Source: Corbicula japonica
Taxonomy: Eukaryota; Mollusca; Bivalvia; Venerida; Cyrenidae
Length of the DNA stretch: 64,000 nucleotides
Direction: 5' to 3'
Assembly (NCBI GenBank): GCA_038501625.1
Contig: JAZAYU010000114.1
Location: 992,001-1,056,000 of the forward strand
Part shown: positions 42,581-57,500 of the stretch, piece by piece
How positions within the stretch are numbered: the first letter of the stretch is position 1
Layout of the letters: every line of letters begins with the position of its first letter
Notes under the pieces: model-generated
What the model saw: only the letters and a program-made list of their open reading frames with translations
What the model was told of the DNA's origin: nothing
Databases searched by the model: none
Program-made: the position numbers and the translations under genes

Positions 42581-45500
42581 CTGAAATTAATATAATATTA
42601 AACTCTTTATTTAAACATGGTGTTATATTAATTTTCTCTATGAGTTATTTAAATGTTGTAACTATAATATTATATTTTGACAATGGTTTCCCTTTCAACA
42701 GAAGCAAACACTTTACACAATATCCAATGGTAACTCAATGTGATTAAAGTTAAACAACAGATTGTATTACTGAACCGATACTGATAAATCAAAAAGATAG
42801 AAGTTAAATATCCGATTGTTTTGCAGATCAGAAATTGGAAACAAAGTGATAAAAGAAAAATATCAGATTGTACTAAACGGAAATTGGTAACTCAAAGTGA
42901 TTCAAGTTAAACATCTTGTTTTACGGAACAGAAATTGGTAACTTAAAGTGATTAGAAGTTAAATACAATATTGTATTATGGCATGGAAATGGTAACTCAG
43001 TTATTAAAAGTTAAATATCAGATTGTCTACGTGAGCTCAAAGTGATAAAAGATACCTCTAGAACAGTGCTGCCAGTAGCTCTCCTATGTACAACAATTTT
43101 GTAAATCATCACAGCAGGTATAGCGAGAATTGAGGACAGTGATATCAACCAGCCAAGCCCGTCAGCCCAAGCTGGGAAAATATAATTATTGTAACTGGTC
43201 GGCTTGAAATCTACCCATGTAAAGATCAGGATGAACTGAAAAATAAAATATGACAATGGTCGGCTTGAAATCTACCCATGTAAAGATCAGGATGAACTGA
43301 AAAACAAAACATGACAATGGTCGGCTTGAAATCTAGCCATGTAAAGATCAGGATGAACTGAAAAACAAAACATGACAATTGTGGCTTGAAATCTACCCAT
43401 GTAAAGATCAGGATGAATTGAAAAACAAAACATGACAATGGTCGGCTTGAAATCTACCCATGTAAATTCAGGATGAACTGAAAAATAAAATATGACAATG
43501 GTCAACTCAAAATCTACCCACGTAAAGATCAGGATTAACTGAAAAACAAAATATGACAATGGTCGACTCAAAATCTACCCATGTAAATTCAGGATTAACT
43601 GAAAAACAAAATATGACAATGGTCGACTCAAAATCTACCCATGTAAAGATCAGGATTAACTGAAAAACAAAATATGACAATGGTCGGCTTGAAATCTACC
43701 CATGTAAATTCAGGATGAACTGAAAAATAAAATATGACAATGGTCAGCTTGAAATCTACCCATGTAAATTCAGGATGAACTGAAAAACAAAATATGACAA
43801 GTTTTAGAGGAATTAATGTCCAGGCACAGAGTGTCAGACAATGCAAGTGCAACTTCCACCATTTCTGATAATCTTGTAATTTTCTTAGGCCATATACAAA
43901 GTTGAAAGTTGGTTAAAACTAAGGAAGTCATTGGGTTTAATATTTTGATCAAATAATTTCCAAAAACTTGTTTCACAACTGTGGTAAAGCGGTCTTAATA
44001 GTGGGGTGGTGTTTATTTCAGGGTGGAATATTGTAAATCTGTAAAATAAGAAGATGAAATGGTGGCATGAATTTTGGGGTTGTCTTTATTAAGGGTTTTA
44101 TTCATGTGATTTTACTACAAACTTTGACTTTTTCATATATTTATTTCTGAAAAATGCATTATAATATTGGAAGCTGAAGTTTTTGGTGTCATTTCAAGCT
44201 ACTGAAACTTGTTTGCGAAGCATGACTCGTTTTGTTTATCAGAGAGATTCTTGCAATCAACCAGTTGAGACTTCCTTACACTCGCCTTGCAATTTGCTGT
44301 GATGAAAAGTCCTTCTTGTGACTGTTTTCATTTTGTAATGAAAAACATTTTTCTGGGTCATGGATTCAATCCTTTGTTTCATATATATGGATTTTATAAT
44401 AATAAAAATATTGCATAAGCAATGAGTCCAGATCGTGATAAGCTGGCACATCTGTGCCATCTGATCTGTTTTTAATCCTGGTCACCTCTTAGTCAGACAG
44501 CCCTAAGAATCTTGCATTGAATAGTGTAAATCCTGATCAGACGGCTCATCTGGATCTACAATGCTTCCCCGTAACAGACAAATTGCAATTATTTGGAATA
44601 AAAAACATTAGGTTGTGGTGAATCCCAATATAATGATTAAAAGCTTACAATAAGTGCAAGGGGTGCAATCACTTTCCAGCTCCAGGCCCAAATACGACTT
44701 GGCCGGTACCCAAGCATGGACTCTATATCAGTCAGGAACCGATCTGCACCTGTAATAAAAACACTTTGTGTCGAAATCAAGATAATATGAACTTGTTAAT
44801 TAAGATCTTCAATATTTGGAAATGTAAATATATAAAGTGCTTGTAGATTACATTACAGCCTGCAAAATATGCAATGTTTGTTTAAATGCAGCGAGATATG
44901 GTGAACTACGTTCTCTTCTTACAACAGTAGTAATAAAACATGGTTTCTGCCACCCAGTGTTATACGGCTAATCTTGATATGCCACTGGAAGGCAAATTGT
45001 AACTAGATGTTTTTTGTGAAAAACGCATGTCTCCCCCCTGCGCCCAGACCCCTGTGACCTTGACCTTTGACCTACTGATCCCATAATCAATAGGGTTCTT
45101 CTACTCAATAAGAGCTATTACCCTATTTAGTTTGAATGCTCTGGGTCAAGCGGTACTCAAGTAATTGACCGGATACGGTTTTTACTCTTCGGGGCCCCTG
45201 TGACCTTGACCTTTGACCTACTGACCCCAAAATCAATAGGAGTCTTCTACTTATTAAGGACATCCATCGTATTAAGTTTGAAGGGTCTGGGTAAAATAGA
45301 ACTCCTGTTATTGAGTGGAAACGGTTTTCACTCTTCAGGCCCCTGTGACCTTGACCTTTGACCTACTGACCCCAAAATCAATAGGGTTCTTCTAATCAAA
45401 AAGGGCTATCACCCTATGAAGTTTGAAGGCTCTGGGTCAAACGGTACTCCAGTTATTGAGCAGAAACGGTTTTCACTCTTCAGGCCCCTGTGACCTTGAC

Positions 45501-48500
45501 CTTTTACCTACTGACCCCAAAATCAATAGGGTTCTTCTACTCTATAATGGCTATCACCCTATGAAGTTTGAAGGCTCTGGGTCAAAGGGTACTCAAGTTA
45601 TGGAGCAGAAACGGTTTTCACTCTTCGGGCCCCTGTGACCTTGACCTTTGACCTACTGACCCCAAAATCAGTAAGGTTCTTCTACTCAATAAGGGCTATC
45701 ACCCTATGAAGTTTGAAAGCTCTGTTCAAAGGGTACTCGAATTATTGAGCGGAAACGGTTTTCACTCTTCGGGTCACTGTGACCTTGACCTTTGACCTAC
45801 TGACCCCAAAATCAATAGGGTTTTTTTACTCAATAAGGGCTATCACCCTATGAAGTTTGAAGGCTCTGGGTCAAAGGGTACTTGAGTTATTGAGCGGAAA
45901 CGAAGTGTGACAGACGGACAGACAGAGTGACGGACAGGGCAAAAACAATATGTCTCCCCCAGAGGGGGGGAAAACATAATTCTACTAATTAACCATTTTC
46001 CCACTATCCAATACACAGGATATAAATTATTAACCTTTATGAATAAGAAAACTTTTAACTATTCAATATTCCACAACCATCATGATTGAAAGGTTGCTTT
46101 AAAGAAAGGGTAAAATGTGATCAGTTTACAATTGCTTTTTTTATAATACATATGAATACAATATGAATACAATATGAATACATATGAAGACTAAAATTTG
46201 ATGAATCTGACCTTTAACCCTTCAGTGATTTTGACTTAAAACAAACTGGACAATGGCCCAAACTGAGGTGAACATTTGTGCCACCTTTCACATATCTTCA
46301 AGCAGTTGTTCAGATATGCTAGGTTTAAAAATACACGATTGCTAGATGGCATGATAGGTGGAAAGTATTTTTTATTTCCCTCTTCCACTCAACGACCCAA
46401 CACACAAAAGCTGCAAGGCTAGAAAATCATAAAAGCATGTAGTCCATTTTAGTATGATTTATCTATAATCTTTTTTGACTGGTATTACACTGTGCCAAAA
46501 GATGCTCTGTGCCTTTAAAGTTGAAATTACTAAAACAACACAAGTATTTATTAATAAGTATTTACTGAAGTAAATAAATGAAATTCATGTTTTCAGTTGG
46601 ACAGGGGAGCTTACCTCTCCCCTACCCTCCGATAACCACACCCAACTCACCATACACCCAGGCTAATGCTAGGGATTCAACCAGGCCTATCAGGAGGAGA
46701 GAGTATGTGGCCGCATAGTTGTCAAATAGCTGTAATATGTACATTCCTCCCTATACAATAATACAGAAAAAAGGGAGGTAATTCAGTTATATGTACAGTA
46801 AACAAACTCCAAACACAGTGAGTTCCCTTCATTTGCTAGATGATCTAATGCATGCACAAACAATTCAATGATGACATAGGAGTCTTGCACATGGTATAAT
46901 AGAATTTATTTTGATTAAGAAATAGTGTTTCAAATTTAACCCTTTACTCCACTGGATATGGCTGGTATCACATTGATGAACAGTGTAGATCCAGATCAGC
47001 CAGCACATCCATGGTCAGGATCTACACTGTTCACTTCTAGATTCATTACGATTTATCTGACCAAGAAGCTAAATGCAATGATCCAGATCAGATTGCACAG
47101 ACTTGCCAGCTTATCTGGATCTAGAGTGGTCGCACATGCGATGAAACACATGTATATTGAATAAAAGATTAGATTGCCATTTGCCTGTACTGTAAACATT
47201 CATGATATAGCTCTCAGGAGCTAAATTTGGCTTGTGGTGGCAGTGATCAGTTTAAATGTAAAGGGTTACTTCCCTTTACAGAATAAGCTCACTGCAGGGA
47301 GTTTGGCAAATTGAACAGGAACAATAACTGCCCTAAAATTGTTCATGCACAGGAACTTCAAGCCATAATCATAAAGCAGAGAGAGATGGACCGACAGTTG
47401 GCAGAAATAAAAATTTAACAAGAAGACACCTCAATACAACGAAACCAGGTTTTCTTCTTAAATTTTGAGAGAAAAGGGTGGATAACTATGACAAAAAACA
47501 GTCCAGGGTTATGAAACCTGAAACTTGCCATGATTATTGCTTTTGTGATGCCACACAACTATGATAAGCTTCAAAGCTCTAGCTTGAATGGTTACTTACA
47601 AAAAGTAGACTTTAAACAAACAACTTCTGTTCACCTGCCCAACAGCATACCCCAAACTAATAATAATCAGGGTAATAACCAGAAAACCTGGTTAAAAAAT
47701 CACGTCATTCCATGTATTAATGTAATTTTATTTTATTTGGCTCTTCCAAAATGTTGTAAAATGTGTTTACATCTTCTTAGAAGTACAGCGATTATCATAG
47801 TTTTTTTTTTTAAATTTCATGTGTGTATTTTTAACAATACTTAAACACATTGAATATAACTTTATGATGTAACCAATTAAGAAAGAATTCTGCATAGCTA
47901 TATTAAGTTTAATTCCATATTTATCAAGTATGTATGCATATCTTTCACCAAGGTGTTGCGACTTATAACAAGGTAATGACAGCTATAAAATGGAAGCAAA
48001 TATGCTTTTAATCTATTCTATTTAAACTTAATGGGCAATTTCAAAACACCAAAATTGGAGCTTTCAATACAGCTTTGTCAGACAAAAAAGCTGAGTCACA
48101 ATTATCTTCACTTGATGCCCCATACCAACAAATAATGGGCCATAAAAAAAATGTCACAATAAAAACAAACTTAAACTAGAAATGTGTCCATAGGACACGG
48201 ATGCCCCCGCTATGCATGTTTGTCATGGTGAACATTTATACCAAGTTATTTTAAAATCCAATAAGTAATAACAAACTCACAGCCCAGACAAGAAAATTCT
48301 GGTTTTAGTAAATGTGACCTTGACCTTGGACCTACAGGCATGGGAATTGTAATCAACACAACGCCTTGTCATAGTGAACATTTGTGCCAAATTGTTTTGA
48401 AATCGTTCTGTTAATAACGAAGTTATAGCCAGTACAAGAAATTTCTACTTTTTGTAACAGTGACCTTGACCTTGGACCTACAGGCACGGGTATTGTGCAG

Positions 48501-51500
48501 GCATGGGAATTGTAATCAACACAACGCCTTGTCATAGTGAACATTTGTGCCAAATCGTTCTGTTAATAACGAAGTTATAGCCAGTACAAGAAATTTCTAC
48601 TTTTTGTAACAGTGACCTTGACCTTGGACCTACAGGCACGGGTATTGTGCACAACACATCATCTTGATATAATAAACATTTATACCAAGTTATTTTAAAA
48701 TCCAATCAGACATAATAAAAACAGAGCAGACAAGAGTTTTATAAGAAAATTATATTTTTAGTAACAGTGACCTTGACCTCTGACCTTTAGGCATGGGTGT
48801 TGTACCGGACACATCGCCTTATCATGGTGAACATTTGTGCCAAGTAATTTTGAAATCCTTCCATTCATAAGGAAGTTACAGCCTGGACAAGAAAATTCTA
48901 TTTTAAGTAACAGTGACCTTGACCTTGGACCTACAGGCATGGGTATTGTACGCGACACACTGTCTTGATATGGTGAATATTTATACCAAGTTATTTTAAA
49001 ATCCATTAAAAAATAACAAAGTTACAGAGCGGACAAGATTTTTCCAGCACAATTCTATTTTTAGTAACAGTGACCTTGACCTTGGACCTACAGGCATGGG
49101 TATTGTACGCGACACACCGCCTTGTCATGGTGAACATTTGTGCCAAGTTATTTTGAAATCCCTCCATTCATAAGAAAGTTACAGCCTGGACAAGAAAATT
49201 CTATTTTTAGTAATAGTGACCTTGACCTTGTACCTACAGGCATGGGTATTGTACGCGACACACCGTCTTGATATGGTGAATATTGATACCAAGTTATTAT
49301 AAAATCCATTAAGAAATAACAAAGTTACAGAGCGGACAAGATTTTTCCAACAAAATTCTATTTTTAGTAACAGTGACCTTGACCTTGGACCTAGAGGCAT
49401 GGGTGTTGTACGCGACACACCGCCTTGTCATGGTGAACATTTGTGCCAAGTTATTTTGAAATCCCTCTTTTCATAAGGAAGTTACAGCCCGGAGAAGAAA
49501 ATTCTATTTTTAGTAACAGTGACCTTGACCTTAGACCTACGGGCATGGGTTTTGTACGTGACACACCGTCTTGATATGGTGAACATTGATACCAAGTTAT
49601 TTTAAAATCCATTAAGAAATAACAAAGTTACAGAGCGGACAAGATTTTTCCAACAAAATTCTATTTTTAGTAACAGTGACCTTGACCTTGGACCTAGAGG
49701 CATGGGTGTTGTACGCGACACACCGCCTTGTCATGGTGAACATTTGTGCCAAGTTATTTTGAAATCCCTCTTTTCACAAGGAAGTTACAGCCCGGACAAG
49801 AAAATTCTATTTTTAGTAACAGTGACCTTGACCTTGGACCTACGGGCATGGGTTTTGTACGCGACACACCGTCTTGATATGGTGAACATTCATACCAAGT
49901 TATTTTAAAATCCAATAAGAAATAACAAAGTTACAGAGCGGACACGATTTTCGAACATACACACACACTGACACACTGACACACCCACACACAGCCAGGG
50001 TGAACACTATATGCCCTTCCGCCATTACATGGCGGGGGCATAAAAAACAACAACTTTATTGCAATTGTCAAATGACATTTATAATCGCTGTGATGTTTGT
50101 TATCTCACACTAGTGATGGCAGGGATTTTTGTCAATCAAATTGTTGCATTGAATCTGGGTCCAAAGGTCATTAAACTTAGACTGGAGACCAGTCCCAAAT
50201 CTCAAGCAGCTGAGTGGCTGTTTTAAGTCCAATCTACAGAATGGCCAATCAGCAGTTAGAGATCTGAGGCTGGTCTACAATCTCTGTTTTATGATCATGG
50301 CCCCAGGGCCTACACTGTTGGCAATTCAGTAATACAGTAATAAATTCAGTAAATAAACTTCTGTAAAACATCCCTATGAACAATAAATGGACTGGCCTAA
50401 ACTGATACAAAGGTTAATCTATTACATAAATAATTCTGCAAATAAAGGGTTAACTACAGGGGCGATCAAGAGAAGGTTAAGAAATGAAGAGATGTCCATA
50501 CTCATTTCAATATACTTTTTTGGATTCATTCAAAAGTAAGTGTAAACAACAGATATAAGATATACAGTATATTATGTATGGTTCTGAAATAGAGAAAACA
50601 AGGAACCACTGTTCGCCCAATATTCAGATGAAGACTTACACTCTAGATACATGTGATCAGAATCATTATTTTTAAATGAGACTTATAGTGAGACTGGCGA
50701 AACAGTTTTGATCAACACAACTGATTTTTTACTTTTTTCCAATTATAAGAAAAATTTACTGTTAAGATTGTATATACATTGTAACAGCTTCCATGGTAAG
50801 TGTTATGTATACATTTTTTATTTGACTTTGTTTTCCGAGAAAAGGACAACAGATAATTCTTTTTTGGGTAGCAGCATTTAATAGTAATTCCGAGAAAACG
50901 GATAAGGGCAAATTCTTATCAGGATAAAAGCATTTAATTGAGTTTTTACAGTAGTTTAAGGAGCTAGCATTAAGCATACACAATGGTGACAAATGACGAC
51001 CTACCTGTGAAGCAAACGCCAGACCAATGATATAACAGAAGGCAGCAATTAACAACAGTAAAATCAGCCGCCTTTTCTGGTTCTTCCGGAAAATTTCCGG
51101 AAATCGGTCCAACAACGTCGTGTGCACTGTGGTAACCGTAGAGATCTGAAAACACAAAACCAAATTATCCCTTTCCTACATATACGCCTTAATGAATGGG
51201 CAAACAGTGTAGATCCAGATCAGCTGGCACATCCATGCCGTCTGATCCGGGTCTGCACTGTTTGCTTTTATATTCATTGGGTTATTTCTGACCAAGAAGC
51301 AAACAATGTCGATACTGATCAATGGGCACAAATGCGCCAGCTGATCTTGATCTACACTGTTTGCCCATAATTTCCAAAATTAATCATGGCAAATATTCAC
51401 AGAGGGTTTAAATTTGGGCATTCGCTTGAGCATGAGATTTTCAAAAATTATTATCATGCAAAACAGAAGTTAATTAAGAATTGTTCTGAGAGACAATCAG

Positions 51501-54500
51501 CCTACCTGTGTCCCTAATCCAAGAGTGATAAGCATCAAGAAGAATAGAACAGACCAGAGCTGGGATATTGGTAGCTTGGTGACAACCTCTGGGTACACAA
51601 TGAACGCAAGCCCAGCTCCCTCCGCCGCCACTTCACTGACTGGCTGGTGCAGCTCGGCGGCCATGTAACCAATGATACTGAAGATGACCAGTCCAGCAAA
51701 CACGCTCGTCACGCAGTCCATGATGGACACTATCACAGCATCACTACAAATACATAATACTGAAGATGACCAGTCCAGCAAACACGCTCGTCACGCAGTC
51801 CATGATAGATACAATCACAGCATCACTACAAATACATAATACTGAAGATGACCAGTCCAGCAAACACGCTCGTCACGCAGTCCATGATGGACACTATCAC
51901 AGCATCACTACAAATACATAATACTGAAGATGACCAGTCCAGCAAACACGCTCGTCACGCAGTCCATGATAGATACAATCACAGCATCACTACAAATACA
52001 TAATACTGAAGATGACCAGTCCAGCAAACACGCTCGTCACGCAGTCCATGATGGACACTATCACAGCATCACTACAAATACATAATACTGAAGATGACCA
52101 GTCCAGCAAACACGCTCGTCACGCAGTCCATGATAGATACAATCACAGCATCACTACAAATACATAATACTGAAGATGACCAGTCCAGCAAACACGCTCG
52201 TCACGCAGTCCATGATGGACACTATCACAGCATCGCTACAAATACATAATACTGAAGATGACCAGTCCAGCAAACACGCTCGTCACACAGTCCATGATGG
52301 ACACTATCACAGCATCACTACAAATACATAATACTGAAGATGACCAGTCCAGCAAACACGCTCGTCACACAGTCCATGATGGACACTATCACAGCATCAC
52401 TACAAATACATAATACTGAAGATGACCAGTCCAGCAAACACGCTCGTCACGCAGTCCATGATAGATACAATCACAGCATCACTACAAATACATAATACTG
52501 AAGATGACCAGTCCAGCAAACACGCTCGTCACGCAGTCCATGATGGACACTATCACAGCATCACTACAAATACATTATAAGACATGTTGGGTTTTTCCTA
52601 GTTTTTAATCAAGGTGTTTCTTTATAAATTCAGTAATGTCTGCAATGATTAAAAATTTCAGCATCTACAATGGCCCTGTATAGTTTGACAATGTCAAAAT
52701 CATGGAACTAATTCATTAATTCTTTACTCCATTTATACAACTTTTATTGTATGGGCAAACAGTGCAAGTGGATTGAAAAATCAATCTGATATCCATGGTT
52801 ATCAACCAATAACTTTCCAGCCAAAATCCCCATGAAAATTAAAAACTGCTGTCCAAAGTGGGGTTGTAGCAACAATACTGAACCCATGCTGTATCTAGCC
52901 CTGCAGGGTTTGACTTTAAGCAACTCCAAATTATTATTATTATTAATAATTGATCAGAAGTAAGAGAAAGAAAAGTGTGTGTAGAAACTTACAAGAAGCA
53001 GTTGTTATGGAACTTGTTATAGCTGGCCAAGGTGATGAGGCCTCCCCAGCATGGTGACAGAGAGAAGAATATCTGGATAGCCGCATCGCCCCACACCTAC
53101 AATGATACAAAAACATCTTTAACATATACGACGTCTGGATAGTAAAATATGCCATAAGTACTAGTTTCAGGTGGTTACTTTGCTCTGCTGTGTCACTGCC
53201 CAAAACTAGAGTTTGTTACCAACCAAATACAGTTTTTGAAAGTCAGATTTTTTAATGATGAAACTATTCTTTATGGTAACTATGTTCTGCAATCTGACCA
53301 CCCAGACGAGAACCTTGTTTATGCCAAAATAGTTTTTCATCAACACTAAGCATAGTTGATAAGTACTTTGCATACCATGTGACAACACAGCATCATCCCT
53401 GTTCAATTAATTTTGTTAAGGGCTTTATACGCCTTTCCAATAAACAGTTTCGCAGTCCTGTACGAGTTACTTCCCGTGACCAGATATCAACCCAAGACGA
53501 GGCTTCACAGGAAAGCTGAACTATCGGACTATGGCTTAAGCACATAAGGCCTAACATAATCCATTAAATTTCAGGTGTGTAATCGTCGCCGCCGGTCGAA
53601 AATAAGTTACTGGTCTGTTATTCTAGTCAGACATTTTTATTTTCACTATTTGTTAGATATTTGCATTTTTAATATTGTAAGAACATGTACCATTCTTGTT
53701 GATAGTGGGCAGTATGAAACGCGATTCGGATAAACGTGAGCATTAATGTTACGAATTTCTATACAGCATTTTCATCTTTATGTATTTTATACTTAAAATT
53801 ATATTTAACTGGTATGAGACTGGTAATGTACTATACTCCGGAAATCGTGACATGTCAACATTCGGTTACAGTATCTGTAGTTATACTTGTACTTATCTAT
53901 TACTTGAATTCATCGTACCGTTAATGATCAACGAACAAATAATTTTGAATTTTTGAAAACGTCACGTATATTTCACAAGCAAAAATACGGTAAGATTGAT
54001 TCTGTCTTGAAATTAAGAAGGATCAATAAGGTTATCTGATTGTTCGTTTACGTAAGAGTATCGGTCATAGAATAAAATTCAAGGATTCTGATGCTGGCTT
54101 CTAATAAAGATGGAGATGCCGGCTTCAAATAATGATGGGAACATTTATATTAGCATTAAGACTGCTAAGGTTTGAAATTCTGTCATTTTGGCGTAAACGC
54201 TCAATCGCTTGATTGAATATTTATAAAATGTTCTGCTAAGATGAGTTTCTAATTGATGTCTTATGGTTCTACTTGTCGTATTAGGGATTAATAATTCATA
54301 TAACTGCTATATCAAATACTTTTGCTACCCGATTCAGTAATTAAGGATTTCGATATACTTATTAATTGGGAGGTGGAGGTACATAAAAAAGTAAACCGAT
54401 CTCTATTGGTCAGTGATATCTTCTTCTTAGTAATTGACAGGGGACCCCTTGTGCGCGACAATTTGGCATTTTTATGACATGCCGCTTTCAAAATCAATCG

Positions 54501-57500
54501 CAGCCGGCATGTCAGTAGTTGAGCCGGAAACGACACTCAATTTATCCATGGATAGAACACAGGCTGTTAGTTTAAGTCGTTTAAAGTAAACCTTGGCGCG
54601 AGGAATAATGACTTTACACTTTTAGTCAAATTAGATTTGTTGTTTTATAAACTATTCTTGATAAAAAAATTTCATTACGCTGATGTATTATTACTAATTC
54701 AACGATAAACGAGAAAATATATTTTAAAAATGAAATTTCATGATGAAAAACGAAAGATGTAGGTACATGTTCCCTATTACATTAATACAGCGAGCAATAT
54801 GTTTTCCTGTATAGTAGTCACGTGACTGAATAGGGGAGGTAACCGAAAAATTCACCGAATTATTGGAAAGGCGTATAGGTGTTTTTTTTATTTCACAACT
54901 CACCTGTTTTTAAAGCTGATTAATAATACCAAAACTTTATTTCTCAGTAGTTACAGTTCAATCATATTAAAGACTTTGCCTTGTTTCACACAGATGACTA
55001 TATCCAGCACTGTTGGAAATGATCTGACAATAAATTATCATTGGGTGTTCTTTAGGTGAACAAAACCGAAGTGGGAAAAATATTTGTTGATTGTTGGCCC
55101 CTTATTTGATTATATGACAAGAACAAACAGGGGCATAACTCAAATGTGATCTTGACCTACAGATGTTTGCTGCATCGCAACCCTGTTGGCATAAGTGATA
55201 TCATTTGTAAGTTTGACAAAGAAATATAAATAAATGCCACAGTTACAGCAAATGTTTTTGTGACGGATGGATGAAGGGTGATAAAATTTTACCATGTGAC
55301 ATATTCAGCATCTACTTAAAATACCTTTGCTTGACCCAGTTTGCTCCATTGAGGTTTGAAGTAGTAGATAATTCCGTCCACAGATCCCGGTAGTGTGAGA
55401 CTTCGAACTAGCAGGATACTCAGTACAATGTACGGAAAAAATGCTGTAAAATAGGCTGCCTGAAAAAAAATCATCATATGAGAACAGTCCAATTTTCATT
55501 TGTGAGATTCTACTTGGACTTGCAGCGTAATTTCAAACAAAACGTTGATAATGTTACTGTTATCACAATTGGACTGTAGCAAAGGATTAAAACAGCCTAA
55601 AAATTCAATTCACACTTTTAAAATGTTAAAACTACCTTTCCTCCAGACTTGATCCCTTTAGCGAGGCAGAAACAGACAAGAACCCAGGCTAGCAAAAGGC
55701 ACAGTGCTAGCTCCCACTTAACGTTCCCCATATCATGTACACCTCCAGTGATGTCTAATACAACTTTGCTGCAACAAAAAGAATAAGATTTGAAATATGC
55801 ATATCAGAAATAGCCATGTTCAGAAGGCACAGCATCCCCACATACCCAAAAAGAGGTTATTTCTGACCAAAAACCGAACACTGCAGATCCTGATCAGATG
55901 GCATGGATGTACTGGTAGAACTGGATCTACACTTGTCGCACATGCAAGAAAAAGTGTATCAATGGAGGAAAGGTTAAGTAATGGACTTCCTGTTCCCATA
56001 AGGACCAGTGCATTTATTGTTCTAAGGGGTCTATTGAAGTTATTTATAATCTGTATAGCTTACAATATAGAACCAGATCAGACTGTGTGGATGTACAAGC
56101 TGATCAGGGTCTATACTGGCAGAAAAGATGCTACGTGCAGTATATAGATTTAGCATTAAACCCTTTGCTCCATAGAAACACCTATATATTGCAAGGGCAA
56201 ACTTTTTAGATCCAGATCAGCCAGCATATTCGTGCCATCTGATCAGGATCAAACTGTTCGCTTTTTTATTCGTTAGGTTATTTCTGACCAAAATGCAACT
56301 AGTGCAGATTCTGATCAGACAGAACGGATGTGCCGGCTGATCTGGATCAACACTGATTGCACATGCATAAAAATGTGTATATATGGAAGGAAGAGTTAAT
56401 TGGTAATTTCTTGTGTGACCACTGTTGATTTAGATCGACCTGCACACCTTTGCAGTCTGATCAGGATCTAAACTGTTCATGGTCAGATTTATTAAATTAT
56501 TTCTGATCAAAATGTAAATAGTATAGATGCAGATCAGACTGCATGCTTACTACTAAGTTAGAGTGAGATCTTGTACCCATAACATTGTAAAAGTTTGAAA
56601 AAGATAGTAAATAAAGAATACTTAAAAAAGAAAGGGCCATTTGGTGTTACTGCTCGGTTATGATTGTCGAAACTATCTTGCCCTCAAACACTTTGATTAA
56701 TTCTTTCCCATGTGGAACCCCTTTAATGGTGACTAGTGTTGATTCCGATCAGTTTAGCCTGATCAGGATCTAAACTGTTTGCTTTCTGAACATAAAAAAA
56801 TTAGCCACTAGTGTAGATCCTGACTGCAGGGATGTGAAGGCTGATCTACATTGGTTGCACAACTGAAAAATTAGCCTCCTGAAAAATCTCTCCGAGATTG
56901 ATTTACACTTTCCACCATATATATAAACACCTTTATTGTATGAGTGAACAGTGTAGATCAAGGTCAGTGGACACATTTGTGCAATCTGATCAGAATCTAC
57001 ACCGTTTGCTTTTTTGATTCATTAGGCTATTTCTGACCAAACTGCAAACAGTGCAGATTCTAATCAGATTGCAGGAATGTGCCAGCTGATCTGGATCTAT
57101 TCTGGTCTTACACAAATAAAACATACAGATATAATATGTAGGAAAGTTGTGATGCAAGAGGAAATTCAGTTACATTACACACTATCTTATCATCAAATCA
57201 TGAAGACCACAAGATAAATCTAAAACACTCTTTTCTTTGTGTAGTATTCAAACCAGTGTCTGTTTTAACAAAGTTGAAATAAACAAATGTCAATCTTTCC
57301 ATGTTCCCAGGAAAGAATCTTTTTATCTTATCTGTAAAACAAGGATTGTAAATACACACAGACTACAGAACAAACTTGCAGTTTAAGGATAAGTAGACAG
57401 TTCTAGATGATCTGTTTATAGACTTAACAGTGGTTGTCTCTGGCCCTTTGGTCTATATAATATGTGTTTTTACTGCATATGCAGCGAGTGTAGATCCAGA

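Noticed and set aside
43226..43852. Overlapping minus-strand frames rich in FCFSVHP-type words
   Set aside because: These are readthroughs of the exon-edge minisatellite in shifted frames; only the exon 43056-43235 is real.
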